Shown here: one piece after another, positions 24,601 to 37,000 of the stretch
How the letters are laid out: each line of letters starts with the position of its first letter
Numbering within the stretch: position 1 is the first letter of the stretch
Assembly: GCA_030267565.1 (NCBI GenBank)
Contig: BRXU01000006.1
Location: forward strand, 2,096,001-2,160,000
DNA length: 64,000 nucleotides
Reading direction: 5' to 3'
DNA from: Pleodorina starrii
Lineage: Eukaryota; Chlorophyta; Chlorophyceae; Chlamydomonadales; Volvocaceae
Made by a program: the position numbers and the translations under genes
The notes under the pieces: generated by a model
Database searches by the model: none
Told to the model about the DNA's origin: nothing
The model's input: only the letters and a program-made list of their open reading frames with translations

Positions 24601-27600
24601 GCCGCGCTTGCCGCCATTGCGGTGCGTGGCGGGTCGCGCTGCGTTCGTTCGCGGCGGTTTCCATCACAGCAGTGCCAGGATCGCCGTGCAGCAGCGGGCA
24701 ATGCTGTGTTAGGGCAATCGGGAGGAGCTATGCAACGAGCGGTTCGGCAGCGCTGCCAGTTCGATCTATCATGGCCCGACGACAGTATGTGGCAGGGCCC
24801 CGAGGTGTCCCTACGGGCACAGCCCCGCCGTGTGATCATTTATCAGATGGCGTGCTCGCGTAAGCAAACGAATGCGTCCCACCCGTGCGCTCGATTCTGT
24901 GTGGCCCTTTCCCTAACACGGCAATCGATCATCGACGAGAAGCTGGCTGGTTGTGGGCATCGACGTAATGAATGAGCGCTGAACGGTCTCCGACGGATGC
25001 CGTACATATGTCCGCGTCAGCGGTCTTGCTGTCTCCCAACCAATGCGCTGCTTAACCTGCCCGCGTCACACCGCCCCGCCGGCCGCCAACGGCAGGAGAT
25101 CGCCGGGGACAAGGAACGGTCGCCCATCACGCTCATCCCCTCGCTGGTCATTGGTGGGATGCGCGAGCTGCTGGGCTCCATCTTCCCGGGCATTGTGGAG
25201 AAGCCGCTGGACAACTACGAGGACTTCCAGGACGTGGTGGCCATGTACAAAAAGGTACTGCAGGCTGGCTTGGGGGACTGGGGCGCAGGAAGCGCACGCG
25301 GGGGCCTAGGCTGGGGCGTAGGAGCATGAGTTTGTAGGAGAGGACACGTTTGGAGGGCATAAACCAGTCTCCAATAGGTGGGACCACGATGCATCTGGGA
25401 AGTGATCTTCAAGGTCAGTTTTCCATGTTCACCCAGGACCGCACGGTTTACATCTGTCTTTCTGTCCGCTGCTGTCTGGCCTGGTTCTCCGTCTCTCCTT
25501 CCCCTCGTCCACAGGCCAGCGGTCCGGCCTACCAGAGCCTGCTGCCCACCAACCTCTACCCAAGCGCCGGCCCCGTCCCCGCCCCAGCCAGCCCCCGCTC
25601 CAGCATCGCCGCTGTGATTGGCAGGACGCTGTCGCCCTTCAAGCAGTCAGACGGTAAGCATACACGAGGGGCGGGAGGAGTCCGGCGGTAAGCACGCACG
25701 CCCAAATGAAAGCAGTGTGCATCTGCCTGAGAACGCCGCGTGGAGAGCGGGTGTACGGAATATGTGTCTCGACTCCAGCGGTTTGAACGCACACGCGTCT
25801 CGCTGGTGCGCGTTTCATGGCATTCTGGTTGCTATTGTGATCCGCACCGGGTCATCCCTCCAGGACCCGGACGGGTTGCTGCTGTTTTACCGTGGGTGCA
25901 GCTTCCGATAGGTTGCCCTCCACACGCACACCCGTCGCTCCCGCCTCCATCTGCAAGCAGTACAAATTTCGCGTATCACTCTTAACAACTTGGCTTCCCT
26001 CCGCTCCAGGCTCCTGGGACTTCCAGCTGCCCGATAATTTGGTGGCTAAGATCGACGCATACACCGCCGACCGGCGGGTGAGTGCCAACTAGGACCGAAG
26101 AGCGGCGCGCAGTGGTGCGCCATGATTACCCAATACTGATATGCGGCAGAGCGTCGCTTGACAGCATCTCCTTGTGCGTGCGCTGGGCTTCATTTATGAT
26201 ATCAAACCGGTTACGGTGACAGTTGCGTGCGCCTCGCTTGGACAGCTGGCTACACGAAACTTCGGATGCCGACGGCGAGGCATCAGCCTGTATACGGCCC
26301 TCGTGTTTGCACTGCCTTCACCGCCGGGATGCGGACCTTGCTGATGTGCCTTCGTCGCTGCCACTGCCGCTGCTGCCGGCGGTGCAGGTGGGGCCCGTGT
26401 ACGACTCGGCGACTGGCGCCCCCGTGACGCGCAGCTTCTACAACTTCGACTCCAAGCCCAGCACCAGTCGCACCGAGGAGCGCTTGGGGGGCAAGCTGTG
26501 GGGCGCCGTGACGGCCACCACCACCAGCATCAACAACCTGCTGTTCTTTACCGTGAGCAGTAACCTGGCTGGGATCCAGGGCGTGGGGCCACTTCTGGTT
26601 TAGGTCCTTGCTTCATCGTGCCAGGCCAGACACGGTGAGCAATGGTTAGAGCACAGCAGCACGGGGGCACTTGCTAGAGCACAGCAGCAAGGGCCCCAGC
26701 AACGAGCCACAGCAGGCGTGCCTGCGCGAGCGAGGCAGGGAAGGCAAGCACCCGTAGGACATATGCCGAACGGAGAAGCGCAGCATTGCACGAGGCCGTC
26801 TGATAGTAGCAGCAAAAGGAAGGTTGCAGAATGGAGACCATCGAACAGTGTTGCAGGGCAAAGGTCTTGCCTGGTGCTGGACAGCCGTGCTGCCTCCACA
26901 GCGTACGTGCAGAGCAGGCGATATAGCGCGGCTATCCCGACCACCGCCACAGCATTCCCGCCCGCTCTTTACTCACCCACGATGCATGACCCGCCACACA
27001 CGACCCCAATGCAGCCGCCCCGCGTGTTGGAGGGTCGGCCGGACGCCTGGTACACAGACGAGGAGTTCGGGCGTCAGGTGGTGGCTGGCTTCAACCCCTG
27101 CACCGTTACCGCGCTGAAGGAGATGCCCGAGAAGATCGGAAGCGCCATCGGGGGCAAGCACGTGAATGGTGAGTGCGGTGCCGTGCCCGCACATAGCCGT
27201 CTGCCACGGAAATCCTTCCGTTCAGCGTGGTAGCCTAGCTGCTGCCCGAATAGGAGCCGAAAGTAACGGGATGGGACAAGCCGGATCGGAAGTTGTCGCA
27301 CCTGCACGGATGTTAATCATTCCGTGCTTTTTTGCGCATACACCGACTCAACAGCCCAAATTCCAGGCTGGGATGAGAGCAATGCGCTCAAACGCCCACA
27401 CGCTCGTTGTGTGTTGTTGCGAAACGGTTTCCGCGGTGCGCCCCCATGTGGCGCCACAGTTCAGTGCCGCTCAATCGACTGGGCACGAGCCTACTGCACT
27501 GTGTTGAGCATTAGGCCTCCCGTGTACTTGATACCACTTGGAAACCTTTTTCGACGCCCTGTCGTCTTGCCGTCGTCCCCCCTGCCCCTCTCCTCCCTCC

Positions 27601-30600
27601 CAGCCGACCTGCAGGGCTCCACCCTGGAGCAGTTGGTGGATGCGGCCAAGAAGGGCGCCAAGCCGCGGCTGTTCATGATCGACTACTGGGACCTGTCGGC
27701 GTTCTGGGAGGCTGCTGAGGCGGCGGGAGAGCAAAAGTCCTTCTGGGGATTGTCGCCCAAGGACAGCAGCAAGGGCATGGTGCAGCACGCCGGACGAGCC
27801 GTCCTCTACCTGCGCAAGTGAGGTCAAAGAAATGGGCAAGTTGTTGCGGCAGGTGACGGCGGCCGGTCCACAAATCCCATGGCTGGCAAGGGGGCTCAGA
27901 AATACATGCATTGGGCAGACATCGCCTCCGAACAAAATGGATGTATGTATGGGCGTATGTACGTATGCATGTATGCATGTGCCCTTCGGTGTAGGGCTGG
28001 AAGCTTTGGCCCCTCCCGGCCGCGCTGTTTCATAACATTTTAATGATATGAAATGTGATTCGAACGTTCATGCACCCTTCCGTTGCGTTTGCGTACACCA
28101 CCACAGGGACGATGCAGGCAACGACACGGGCCTTATCCCGGTCGCCATCGAGCTGGCCCATCCCAACACCAATAAGGAGAACCCCGGCCTGCCCCGCACC
28201 GCCGGCACCGTGTACTCTCGAGCGGAGCTGGCCAACGACCCTGCCACCCTGGCCGTGTGGCGGCTTGCCAAGATGATCTTCAAGTCCCTGGACTCGTCCT
28301 TCCACCAGGTGGGAAGCTAAGGGAGAGCTTGTCACACTTATGGGCTAGTTGCCTAGGTTGGTGCAGAGAGGTGCATGTTGATTGGCTGCCAAGTATGATT
28401 AATAAGGGGTGCATTTTGACTGCTGGTAATCGATATTGAGTTCCAAGGTCGTCGAGCCCGGTCAGTGGTCTGGTCGTCGCGTCCACGGATGAGTTTGTGA
28501 CCCACGGGTCACATGATTTCGACAAAGGCAGCCAGCAGGGAAATGATGGCGGCCAAAGTTTTCGGGCGAAATACGCAGTCGCAAGCGAGCTTGACAGGGT
28601 TTCTGTTAACCCGCTTCACGACCCTTTCCGTTCTCCATTCGCGGCCCCATGCCTGCTGCTACCCCCCGCAGCTGATCAGCCACTGGAACCGCACCCACTG
28701 CGTCCTGGAGCCGTTCTTCATCTCCATGAGGCGCAACATCAGCGTCATGCACCCGGTGAGGATTGCTTGCATGACCTACCTGCAGAGCTGCACCAATGCA
28801 CGGGAGGGGCATGGGCGGGCGGCCAGGCCGCCACCGCTCCTGTATAACCGCGGACGAAAGACGATGCACGTTTCGTGACGCGGATCGATTCCACATTGCT
28901 GCTGCATCCTGCTGCGTGCCGGCAGACATGCACAGCATCAAACCACGGTGCCGCAGCGAGGACGCATATGCGGCAGGCGCCCCCCAACCCCCCTTTTTAC
29001 GCCGCGAATGGAATCCTCTTTACAGGTGTTCAAGCTCATGATGCCGCACTTCCGCTACACACTGAACATCAACCGCAACGCGCGCTCCAACCTGATCAAC
29101 GCGGGCGGCATCATCGAGAAGACGTTCAGTGCGGGCCCATACGCGATGCGCCTGGCGTCTGTGGTGTACGGCAAGTACTGGAACTTCGCCACCGAGGCGC
29201 TGCCGGAGGATCTCAAGGCCAGGTTGGTTCGCGGCGCCCGGGTCACTTGAAGCCTGGACCCAACAGCGGGGACCCAGGTCACCAACAACGTTGGCCTTCA
29301 CTTTCTCCCGTCAATCCAGTATGCCTGGATCTAGTGATTGCGGCCGGGAGAATTTCGTGTTTCGATCTGGGTTTTGCGCAAAACACGCACCGGGGGACAC
29401 ATAACTATTGTGCAACTGATGTACCGTGATATTCATCACGGTGTTACGGCCACCGGGGATGAACGCGAGCCTCGATTTGTGGTTTTGGTAGTTGCAGCCG
29501 GGGATCAGAAAAGCGCGCCCGAGCTGGTTGCAACCATTTCTGGTCGATGTGGACAGATCGTGCGAGTCGCAGTGTGAGGTGTGGTTACGTCTGCTGCGAT
29601 GGAGTTCCATCCCGTGAAACCCCAGAAGTGCCCGCCCGAATGGCTCGTAAAACTGTACCTACTTTATCTGTCCGTGCGCATTTTAACCAACCGCTTGACA
29701 GTCACCATGGCAACACGTCCTGCGCTCGGCTCCCTCGTCCTCGCCCTCGACACGGCCTTCCGGCTGGTCTCCAGGGGCATGGTCGACCCCGCCACCGGCA
29801 AGCCCTGGCTGGACTACCCCTACGCCATTGACGGCCTGGACGTGTGGTCGGCGCTGTCCTCCTACTTCGACAAGTACCTGCGCCTCTACTACAGCAGCGA
29901 CAAGGACGTGCTGGACGACACCGAGCTGCAGGCCTGGTGGGCGGAGGTGAAGGTGAGGTTGGGGGTGTGCACGCGCAGTACTAGGGAGGTGCGAGTGAGA
30001 CATCACACCTGTACAAGTGGTGGGCTGGACATGCGTGGCGGGGATACCATTGAGCGTGCCAGAGTGCGTTGCCTTCCAGGGATGCCGGGCCGCTTGGGAC
30101 GGATGGCACCTCAATACTGAGAGGTGACAATTTTTCTCGACGGTTACCGCACGGCGCGTGGCAGACTTCTTTGGCGTACGACTGCGGAAGGTCATGGGCA
30201 TCGCCTTCTGTCCTAATGATCGCTTCTGTGTTGCTTGCCTTTTGTTCCAGACCGAGGGCCACCCCGACCTGCTGCGCTTTGGTCTGCGCCAGTCGGAGGA
30301 GCAGCTGTGGGGCTTCAAGGGGCCCATCGACAAAGTGTCGCGCCTGGTGACGGTGCTCACCACCATTGCCTGGCTGGCGTCAGGACACCACGCCGCCGTC
30401 AACTTCGGACAGTACGACTTCAGCAGCTTCATCCTCAACACCTCATCCCTGGTGCGGAAGCCCATGCCGGCGCCGGGAGACGCCGCATACAAGGTACTTC
30501 GGGCTGGCTTGGGGGGCCGAAGCGGCCGTGGTCTTTCCCGCGCATTAATAATTCGCCTATTGCTTGCATGCGACCTCGTCGGCACTCCCGGTCCTGTGGG

Positions 30601-31871
30601 CTTGACATGTCATTCCTGTCGGCCTTCCAGGACCCAGGGGTTGGGCTTCCTGTCGATCCGGGGAGCCCAACCCCTGTACGACGGGAGCCTGCACTCTTGA
30701 CCTACCGACGTAATAGTTTGGAGTGTAACCTACTTCAATCGTGAACACCCATCTTCGATCGTGAACACCCGTCTTCAATCGTGAACACCCATCTGATTGT
30801 CCCGTCGCTCTTGACAGTCTAGTCTTGCAGCTGCCCGTGAAACTCGATGTCGACCTTGGGTCTCAAAAATAACCCCCCCAAACCCACACAGGAGCTCACT
30901 GGTGCCAAGTCCCGTGAGAAGCAGGAGGGCATCATCATGACCTACCTGGCGGACCCGGTCTCGGCCACGACGGTAAGCAACGGGTCGGTCGAGGCACTCT
31001 CAGCTGGTCTTGTGCCCTACAAAAATCCATGCCCCTTCATGTGCTGTAAACCCACGTGCATTTTTGTGCATGCTTTTGTACCGTGCCTTCAGAGAAGGTC
31101 CGTGGGGTTATGCGCCATGTCAGATCAGTGCGTCTCCGTGATGCACGCAGAATACCTACTGCACGTGCGAAACCTGTCCAATCTATCGCTGGTGCCCCTT
31201 TCCCTCGTCACGCTGACGACCTCCCAAGAGGAAGGCGGGCGATCTCCTGTTGTCACCAACCGTGCATGTGGCGCGCCATATGTGCAGGTGGCTGCCACCG
31301 TCAAGTTGCTGTCGGCCCACGCGCGTGACGAGCACACGCTGGACGAGGTTAACGACATGCTGGTGGTGAGTACCTGCCCGATCCGGCCGAGGGAGGATAG
31401 ATGTAGGGGATGCAGGACGGCGGGGGCCGGGCCATGGGTGCAATGCAGTGGCACAAAGCTGCGCCCATCCAAGGGTAGTTGGCTGGTTTTGTCTCATGAT
31501 ATCATCGGAGCGTCGGGGGATACAGTCGGTCGATGGTGAGGCTTATCCGTGGAGCATGGTGGATCCCTTCAGCCTCAGCATTGCAGGGCATAACGGGGAT
31601 GGTCTCGTTTTAAGGAAGAAGCAACCCCCGTGAACTACCTGCCCCTCGTCGCTCCCCGCAGGACCCCGCCGCCCGCGAGGCCAACCAGGAGTTCATCGAC
31701 GCTATGAAGCGCCTGGAGTGCAGCATCGAGATGCGCAATGCGGACGCCGCCAACTGGGCGCGCTTCGGCCTGGCAGCGGACAAGTCAGGCCCGATGCCGT
31801 ACACGCTGCTGATGCCGGGCTCGCGTGCGGGCGTCACCATGCGGGGCGTGCCGTACTCCGTCTCCATCTAA
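21617..31871 (+). CDS. Plant-type lipoxygenase, copy 3 (complete, 20 exons)
   Basis: Complete lipoxygenase of 1069 aa. Exons: 21617-21942, 22225-22476, 22594-22741, 23088-23147, 24120-24285, 24536-24621, 25096-25254, 25515-25653, 26010-26077, 26388-26552, 27015-27168, 27604-27817, 28107-28308, 28672-28755, 29026-29222, 29775-29952, 30251-30493, 30892-30972, 31288-31365, 31662-31871; 3210 nt in frame. Start: ATG in GGACCATGG. Exon 1 is long, Ala/Ser/Val-rich and diverged from copy 2 until the shared end ([12 protein letters not shown]), so the leader evolves fast; plastid targeting is possible but not shown. PLAT domain about 109-242. Iron ligands His717, His722, His913, Asn917, Ile1069. At the soybean LOX-1 556/557 positions it has Thr-Phe, where the other copies have Ser-Phe. 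Exon 12 carries an extra loop (214 nt against 175-187). Convergent with TERT downstream (897 bp between stop codons). Confidence 0.95.
23838..24072. repeat. Degenerate dispersed repeat, in LOX copy 3 intron 4
   Basis: Partner of 20519-20790, ending about 50 bp before exon 5. The large size of intron 4 in copy 3 (972 nt, against 224 in copy 2) fits an insertion. Confidence 0.55.
28499..28510. repeat. Iterated near-palindrome, LOX copy 3 intron 13
   Basis: GACCCACGGGTC, extended here to TGACCCACGGGTCA. Confidence 0.8.
30735..30794. repeat. 20-bp tandem repeat in LOX copy 3 intron 17
   Basis: Three adjacent 20-bp units sharing ATCGTGAACACCC. Confidence 0.9.
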
Positions 31872-31946
31872 GATGCCTATGCGATGGGGCTGCGAGCTTG
31901 TTATGTGGTATAGGAGCGATTTGTACTGGCACATTGGCAGTGGTGA

Positions 31947-31958
31947 GACCCACGGGTC
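31947..31958. repeat. Iterated near-palindrome, downstream of LOX copy 3
   Basis: GACCCACGGGTC in the presumed 3' UTR. Confidence 0.8.
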
Positions 31959-32485
31959 GATGGAAGGTACATATGCTCGCTTCTGGCCAAGCCATTTGTT
32001 CGCTATGAAATGTGGCAAACCCAACGTTTAGGTCTAAAGAGCAGGTTGATTGGTCTTCGAAACCGGGGGTACTTCTTGAGCGCAATCGGGCATTGATCCT
32101 GCTCTTAAGATGTGGCCGTTCGTGCGCACCCACACCTCGCATATTTGCGTACCATCCCGTACACTTGTTGTCTAATATGTCCGTGGACACGGTTTTGATC
32201 GAATTGAGTATCGCTAAGCACATTTGTGCCATCCGTACTGCGGATCATTGTATTTGCAACTTTTTCTGTTGGCTAAACACAATTACTCGACGTTGGCGGA
32301 TTGCACTCTGTGTTCACATCTAGGCTATGTCAGATGGACAGGACAAGTACGCTGGACTCGCTAATAGCGCAACCCATCGGTTGATCTGGTAGGAGGGATT
32401 TCGCACGTCCGGTGAGGTATCATGAGCATGCCGACTACCCTTACGAGAAGTAGCGGCACATGTCTATCGCTGACGCCGTGCGGCC

Positions 32486-32490
32486 TGTAA
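32486..32490 (+). terminator. Possible polyadenylation signal (TGTAA), LOX copy 3
   Basis: TGTAA about 615 nt after the copy 3 stop and before the converging TERT gene; a second TGTAA follows at 32618-32622. Confidence 0.3.
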
Positions 32491-32768
32491 AGCGTCACAG
32501 CTGACTATACAACTGGCCTCGGCTTGTACTGCTTCCGCTGCCGAAGAGGCCATCATCTGCTTACCTAGCACATGCACGAGCTCCGCGTTCCAGTCTGGTA
32601 ACAGGTACGTCAGTACGTGTAACAGGGTCTTTACTTGAGTCGCCTCCGTCCCCTTTGCTGGATAATTTTTTATTGCCACCGGTATCTAGGCCGGCGCTGC
32701 CGGGGCTAGATGGCGTATGCTCAGTCAGCATTCCGCGATAAGTCGCCCCCTTCTCAGCTGGTCAGCCG

Positions 32769-34051
32769 CTAGTACCGTATCTCGCTGAACACGCCGCTGG
32801 CCTCCTCGGCCACCACGGCCGCCAGCTGTCGGGGCAGATGGCGGAAGGCGGGTGCCGCCAGGGAGCGCTCCAGGCAGGCCAGCACCAGGCGGTAGCGGGA
32901 CTGCTTGCGGAGCAGCACTCGGCGGAAGGCCACCAGGCCCAGCCAGCTGCATACGCGGGAGAGCCCGGGCAGGGTATGCGCGGGGGGGGGGGAGTGGGCA
33001 CGGGTCGGGGCGGGTGCGCGCGGTGACTGTTGAAGGCGGGGCACAGGGAGGCATGGAGGGGGCCATGACTCAGACTCGGGGAAAGACACACGAACGGCAG
33101 CGCAGGGTTCGGGGAGAGGCCTCGCTGTGCTGTAAGGGCACAGCATTCAGGTTGTGGAGGCTTGCCATGCGAGAAGACCGGAGAAAGCGGTGACAGCTGT
33201 GCGATGCCTTCCCGAGTGCAGCGCACTGCCTCACCATCCAACGCCCGACCGGCGAGCACGCTGGACACAGGCTGCACTTTCAAACACAGCCAGGACACGA
33301 AATACGCTATACCGCATGCATCGCGTGCGTTGTGTGTGCGGCCACCTGCATGGCACCACCGAGTGTGCACCCGCCTCACCGCACGTGGCAGGGCGAGACG
33401 TCGCAACGGCAGCCCGGCCCAAAGCGCCGGTCCGCCACGGCCGAGGAGGTCCGGCTGCGGACCAGCTGCACCATGTAGGCGATGCCGGACTGGATAGCGG
33501 ACAGGACGACCCGCGGGTCGGTGGTCAGGCCGCGTGGCACGCAGCGCAGGTACCAGTGCATCTTGATGGCGGCTAGCAGGAATGACTGCGGGGGGCAGGC
33601 CGGAGGGGAGGGACCCGCCATACCAGGAGAGTCGAAGAGAGAGGAGGGCGGTTTGGACAGAGAGGTTGAAAGACACACGGGTTGGGCTGGCCTTGGTGTG
33701 TGCGGAAGGTGGTCATGGGCTGCTGAGGTACAGCTGGCGGGGCTCTGGAGGCCAGCTGGGCCACAGCCCTGAAGGCTGCTGGGCGACTGCTGAGGCGGCA
33801 ATGGGGAACATCACCGGGGCCAGGCAAACTTCGCCGCCGCCAGACAAGCTCAAAGCCGGACCGCCACTCACGCCGCCGCTGGCGCTCTATCCGCCCGACG
33901 GCTCAGCCGCCCCAACCCGCGTACCCATCCCAGGTTCCCACCTGGAATATGTTGAGACGCACGGTGGCGGGTGAGTTGATGGAGGTGTCCAGCAGCAGCA
34001 CGTGCGCCTTGGGACGCAGGTACTGGCACATCTTGGCGGCGAGCTGGCGAC
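32769..34051 (-). other. TERT: TERT exons 18-20: C-terminal extension (thumb)
   Basis: Exon 18 (QLAAKMCQYLRPKAHVLLLD), exon 19 (AAIKMHWYLRCVPRGL and TTDPRVVLSA) and exon 20 (WLGLVAFRRVLLRKQSRYR, ending SEIRY then TAG at 32769-32771) correspond to the thumb, including the final WLCHQAFLLKLTRHR-type block of vertebrate TERT. The three exons chain in phase (2-nt overhang between 19 and 20). Confidence 0.85.
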
Positions 34052-37000
34052 CTGGGTGCGGAGGGGGAATGCATCAGGATGGTACCGTAGCGGAGGGATA
34101 AAGGCGACGTGGGCAGACGGGCCTGACTGGTGGTGAGTCGTTAACGTCTGATGGGGTTCCGGTTTCGGTAGGAAAAAAAGGGTGGTGGTGGACGATGCGC
34201 ATGGCGTGAGACGCGGGGATGGAGAGGAGAGGCAGAAGGGAGGGAGGGATGAGAGGGGGATACAGTAACAGGGTACCGAACCCGGAGGACGCGGGCGACG
34301 GAGATGGAAAATGGGGTACTGTATGATGGGGGAATGAGCCGAACGGAGACTGTATGCGTGTCAGAAGGTTGTGGGGCGCATAAACCCCCATACCCGAACA
34401 ACTACCCATACGCGCAAGACGGGGGCCCAAGGGTTACCGTAACAGAACGCCTAAAAGCGCAACATCAACAGCACGCAATGGCAGGAGAAGAAGATGACTG
34501 ACGAAGGGAGCCGAAAGCAGTACGGGTCGGGAGCCAGTCGTGGCCCTAGCGCGCCAGCAAGCAAGCCATCCCCCCCAATCAACGCACTCGACCGTCGACC
34601 CACACATCCAACCTTGTCCCAGCGCACGCACCCGGCCGGGCGTCCGCGGGGACGCTCATGGTGGTGCGGATGTGGGTCCCGCAGTAGCGGCTGTAGTCCG
34701 CCTGAACCTCCAATGTCGCCACATTGAACAGCAGACCGCACCACCTGAGGGGGCGCGGACGAGGTAAGGTAAGGACGGCAGTCCGAGTCTCCTAGGGGGG
34801 GAAGAGAGGATGCGTCTCCTAGCAAAGGACGGGGTGGTCTCATCATTGCGGGCGGTAAGGGAGTAGAAGTGTTGAGGCAGTTTGGCGGCCCTCGACCGCT
34901 GCTTGGGGCGTAAGGCACGCCGCACCGCGTGTACCGGAAAACATACAAACCCATCAGCAGTCCCCAGCCCGACCGACCCCGACCCCGACCCGGACCCCAA
35001 GTGTCAACCCACCTCAGGTAGCGCCGCCCGTCCCGCGCCTGCCACACGTTGCAGCCGCCCTCGCTGCCGCCGCCAGCGTCGCCGCCCCCACCACTGCCTT
35101 TACCACCCAGCTGCAGCACGCGAACCGCCCCACCCTGGCCAGCACCAGTGCCGTCGCCTGCACCCTCACTGCCGCCTGCCCCTCCCCCGCCCTCTCCCGC
35201 CCCGCCGTGGCCACGAAGGCCCTCACGCTCCACCGTATCCGTATGGGCGGCCGGTATCGGTTGGCCGGTATCGGTTGGCGGCAGTTGAAAGTTGGCCTGG
35301 GTCTTGCCCGGGTTGATGGTGCAGCCGTAGTCCTCCCGAAATCCCTCCTGCAGTCTCCGGGCCACCGCCTCCGCGGCGGCGCTGCATGAGGCGCGAGGCG
35401 CGAGATAGCCAGGTATACCGGGTGGAGAAGGAGTGGGCAAGACAGGGGGCAGTAGGGCAGGGGAGGGAGGGGCGCGGAAGGAGGACAGGGCGGTTTGGGG
35501 GGTTTGCGTAAGCGTAAGAGGGAGGAAGTCTTGCGCAGCAGGGCTAGGGCTGATGGGTTGGGCTGGGGAAGCGGAGGTCAAGAAGGTGCGTGTTTGGACA
35601 TGCGGCAGCGAGAGACCGCCTGGCTCGCTGGCTCCCTGCCTCCCTCCCTTCCCCACCGTGATGTGGTGAGGATGAAGAAGTCGTCAATGAGCCGCATCAG
35701 TAGGGAGTCCGGGCGTGGAGCCCCCGGCTGCGGCTGTCGCGATGGCTGCGGCTGCTGCGGTGGTCGCGGCGGCGACGACGGATGAAGCTGCGGCTGAGGC
35801 AGCCGGGGCGGCTGGCGTGGCTGTGGCTGTGGCTGTGGCTGTGGGCGCCACTGACCCACGGGTCGGACTGGGCGCGGTGGCAGCTCAGAGCCGCACAGCC
35901 CCGACAGGTGCCTCCCCGCCGCCGCCGCTGGTGCTGCTGCAGCGAGCAAAGCTGGAATGCCGCCGCGGGAAGCGACCCGGCAAGCCGCCGCCGGCACCGC
36001 CGCGGATGCGTCCCAGCTTGGACCGCCGATGCCAACGCCAACCCCAAGTCCAGTAGCAGCAGCAGCAGCACCGGCAGCGGGAGTCGTGACACCACCGCCC
36101 AACGCAGCGCCGGCCGCTGCCGTGCTGGGCCCAACGCCACCAGGCTGCACCGCCGGCACTGCCGCCGCCGCCGTCGCCGCCGCCGCTGCTGCCGCTGAGG
36201 CTGCTTTCCCTCCTTGACCAACAACAACAAAGCCGTGCGGTCCGTCAGCCCTGCACCGCTCCAGGCGCTGCCCCCGCTGCCCCTTCTCCTTCCTCTGCTG
36301 CCGGCGCCGCTTCCACTGCACCCGCTGGCCGCCACTGCATCTCCGCGTCCCTTCTTGCTGCTGTTCTTGCTGTTGTCCTTGCTGCTGTTCTTGCTGCTGC
36401 TGCTGTTGCTCCGGGCCGTCTGGGTCCGGTTCCGGAGCGATGCCGGCCGGCCCTACGGCCGCACCGCGCGCAGGCGCTGTCTCCACATCACCGGCAGAGG
36501 CAGGGGCAGAGGCGGGCGACTCGCATCCGCCCCTGGACGAGGGGGTGTCCTCCAGCGCCGCTCGGATCATGTCAGCCACCATCCGCATGGCCGCCCCCGG
36601 CGGGGTGAGCGGACCCGGACCAGGCCGCCGCGACCGCTCATCCACGACCATGGGCCCGGCCCCCGCCGCCGGCACCGCCGCCGCCGCCGCGGCCATGGCT
36701 GCTGCTGTCGCGGCCTCAGTATCGTCATCATCGTGGGCATTCATGGCAGCACCCGCCGCTGCTACGTGCGCTGCTGCTGCTGCTGCTGCCAGTGCTGCCC
36801 CTTCATGGGACTCCACTTCCATCGCAGCCGGGCCGCCGCCGCCATCGCAGCTGCCCGTGGCCGCGGCGGCGGTTTCGGTTTCGGTTTCGGCGGCTTCCGC
36901 CGCCGCATCCGCAGCCTTGGGTGGTGTTGTCATCGGCGGGTCGTCGTCGGGGGGGCCAGAAGGGTCGCACATCGGCGTATCGGTCCCAACGCCCCCACCG

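Larger units (their letters stand above)
31872..32768. other. Convergent intergenic region, LOX copy 3 and TERT
   Basis: 897 bp separate the two stop codons. It contains one copy of the iterated near-palindrome (31947-31958) 75 nt after the copy 3 stop, and TGTAA motifs at 32486 and 32618 on the plus strand. No TGTAA on the minus strand was seen close to the TERT stop. No gene is apparent. Confidence 0.65.

Noticed and set aside
33154..33972. Plus-strand open frames opposite the TERT C-terminal exons
   Set aside because: Shadows of exons 18-19 and their introns; no motif, and the minus strand encodes conserved TERT blocks here.
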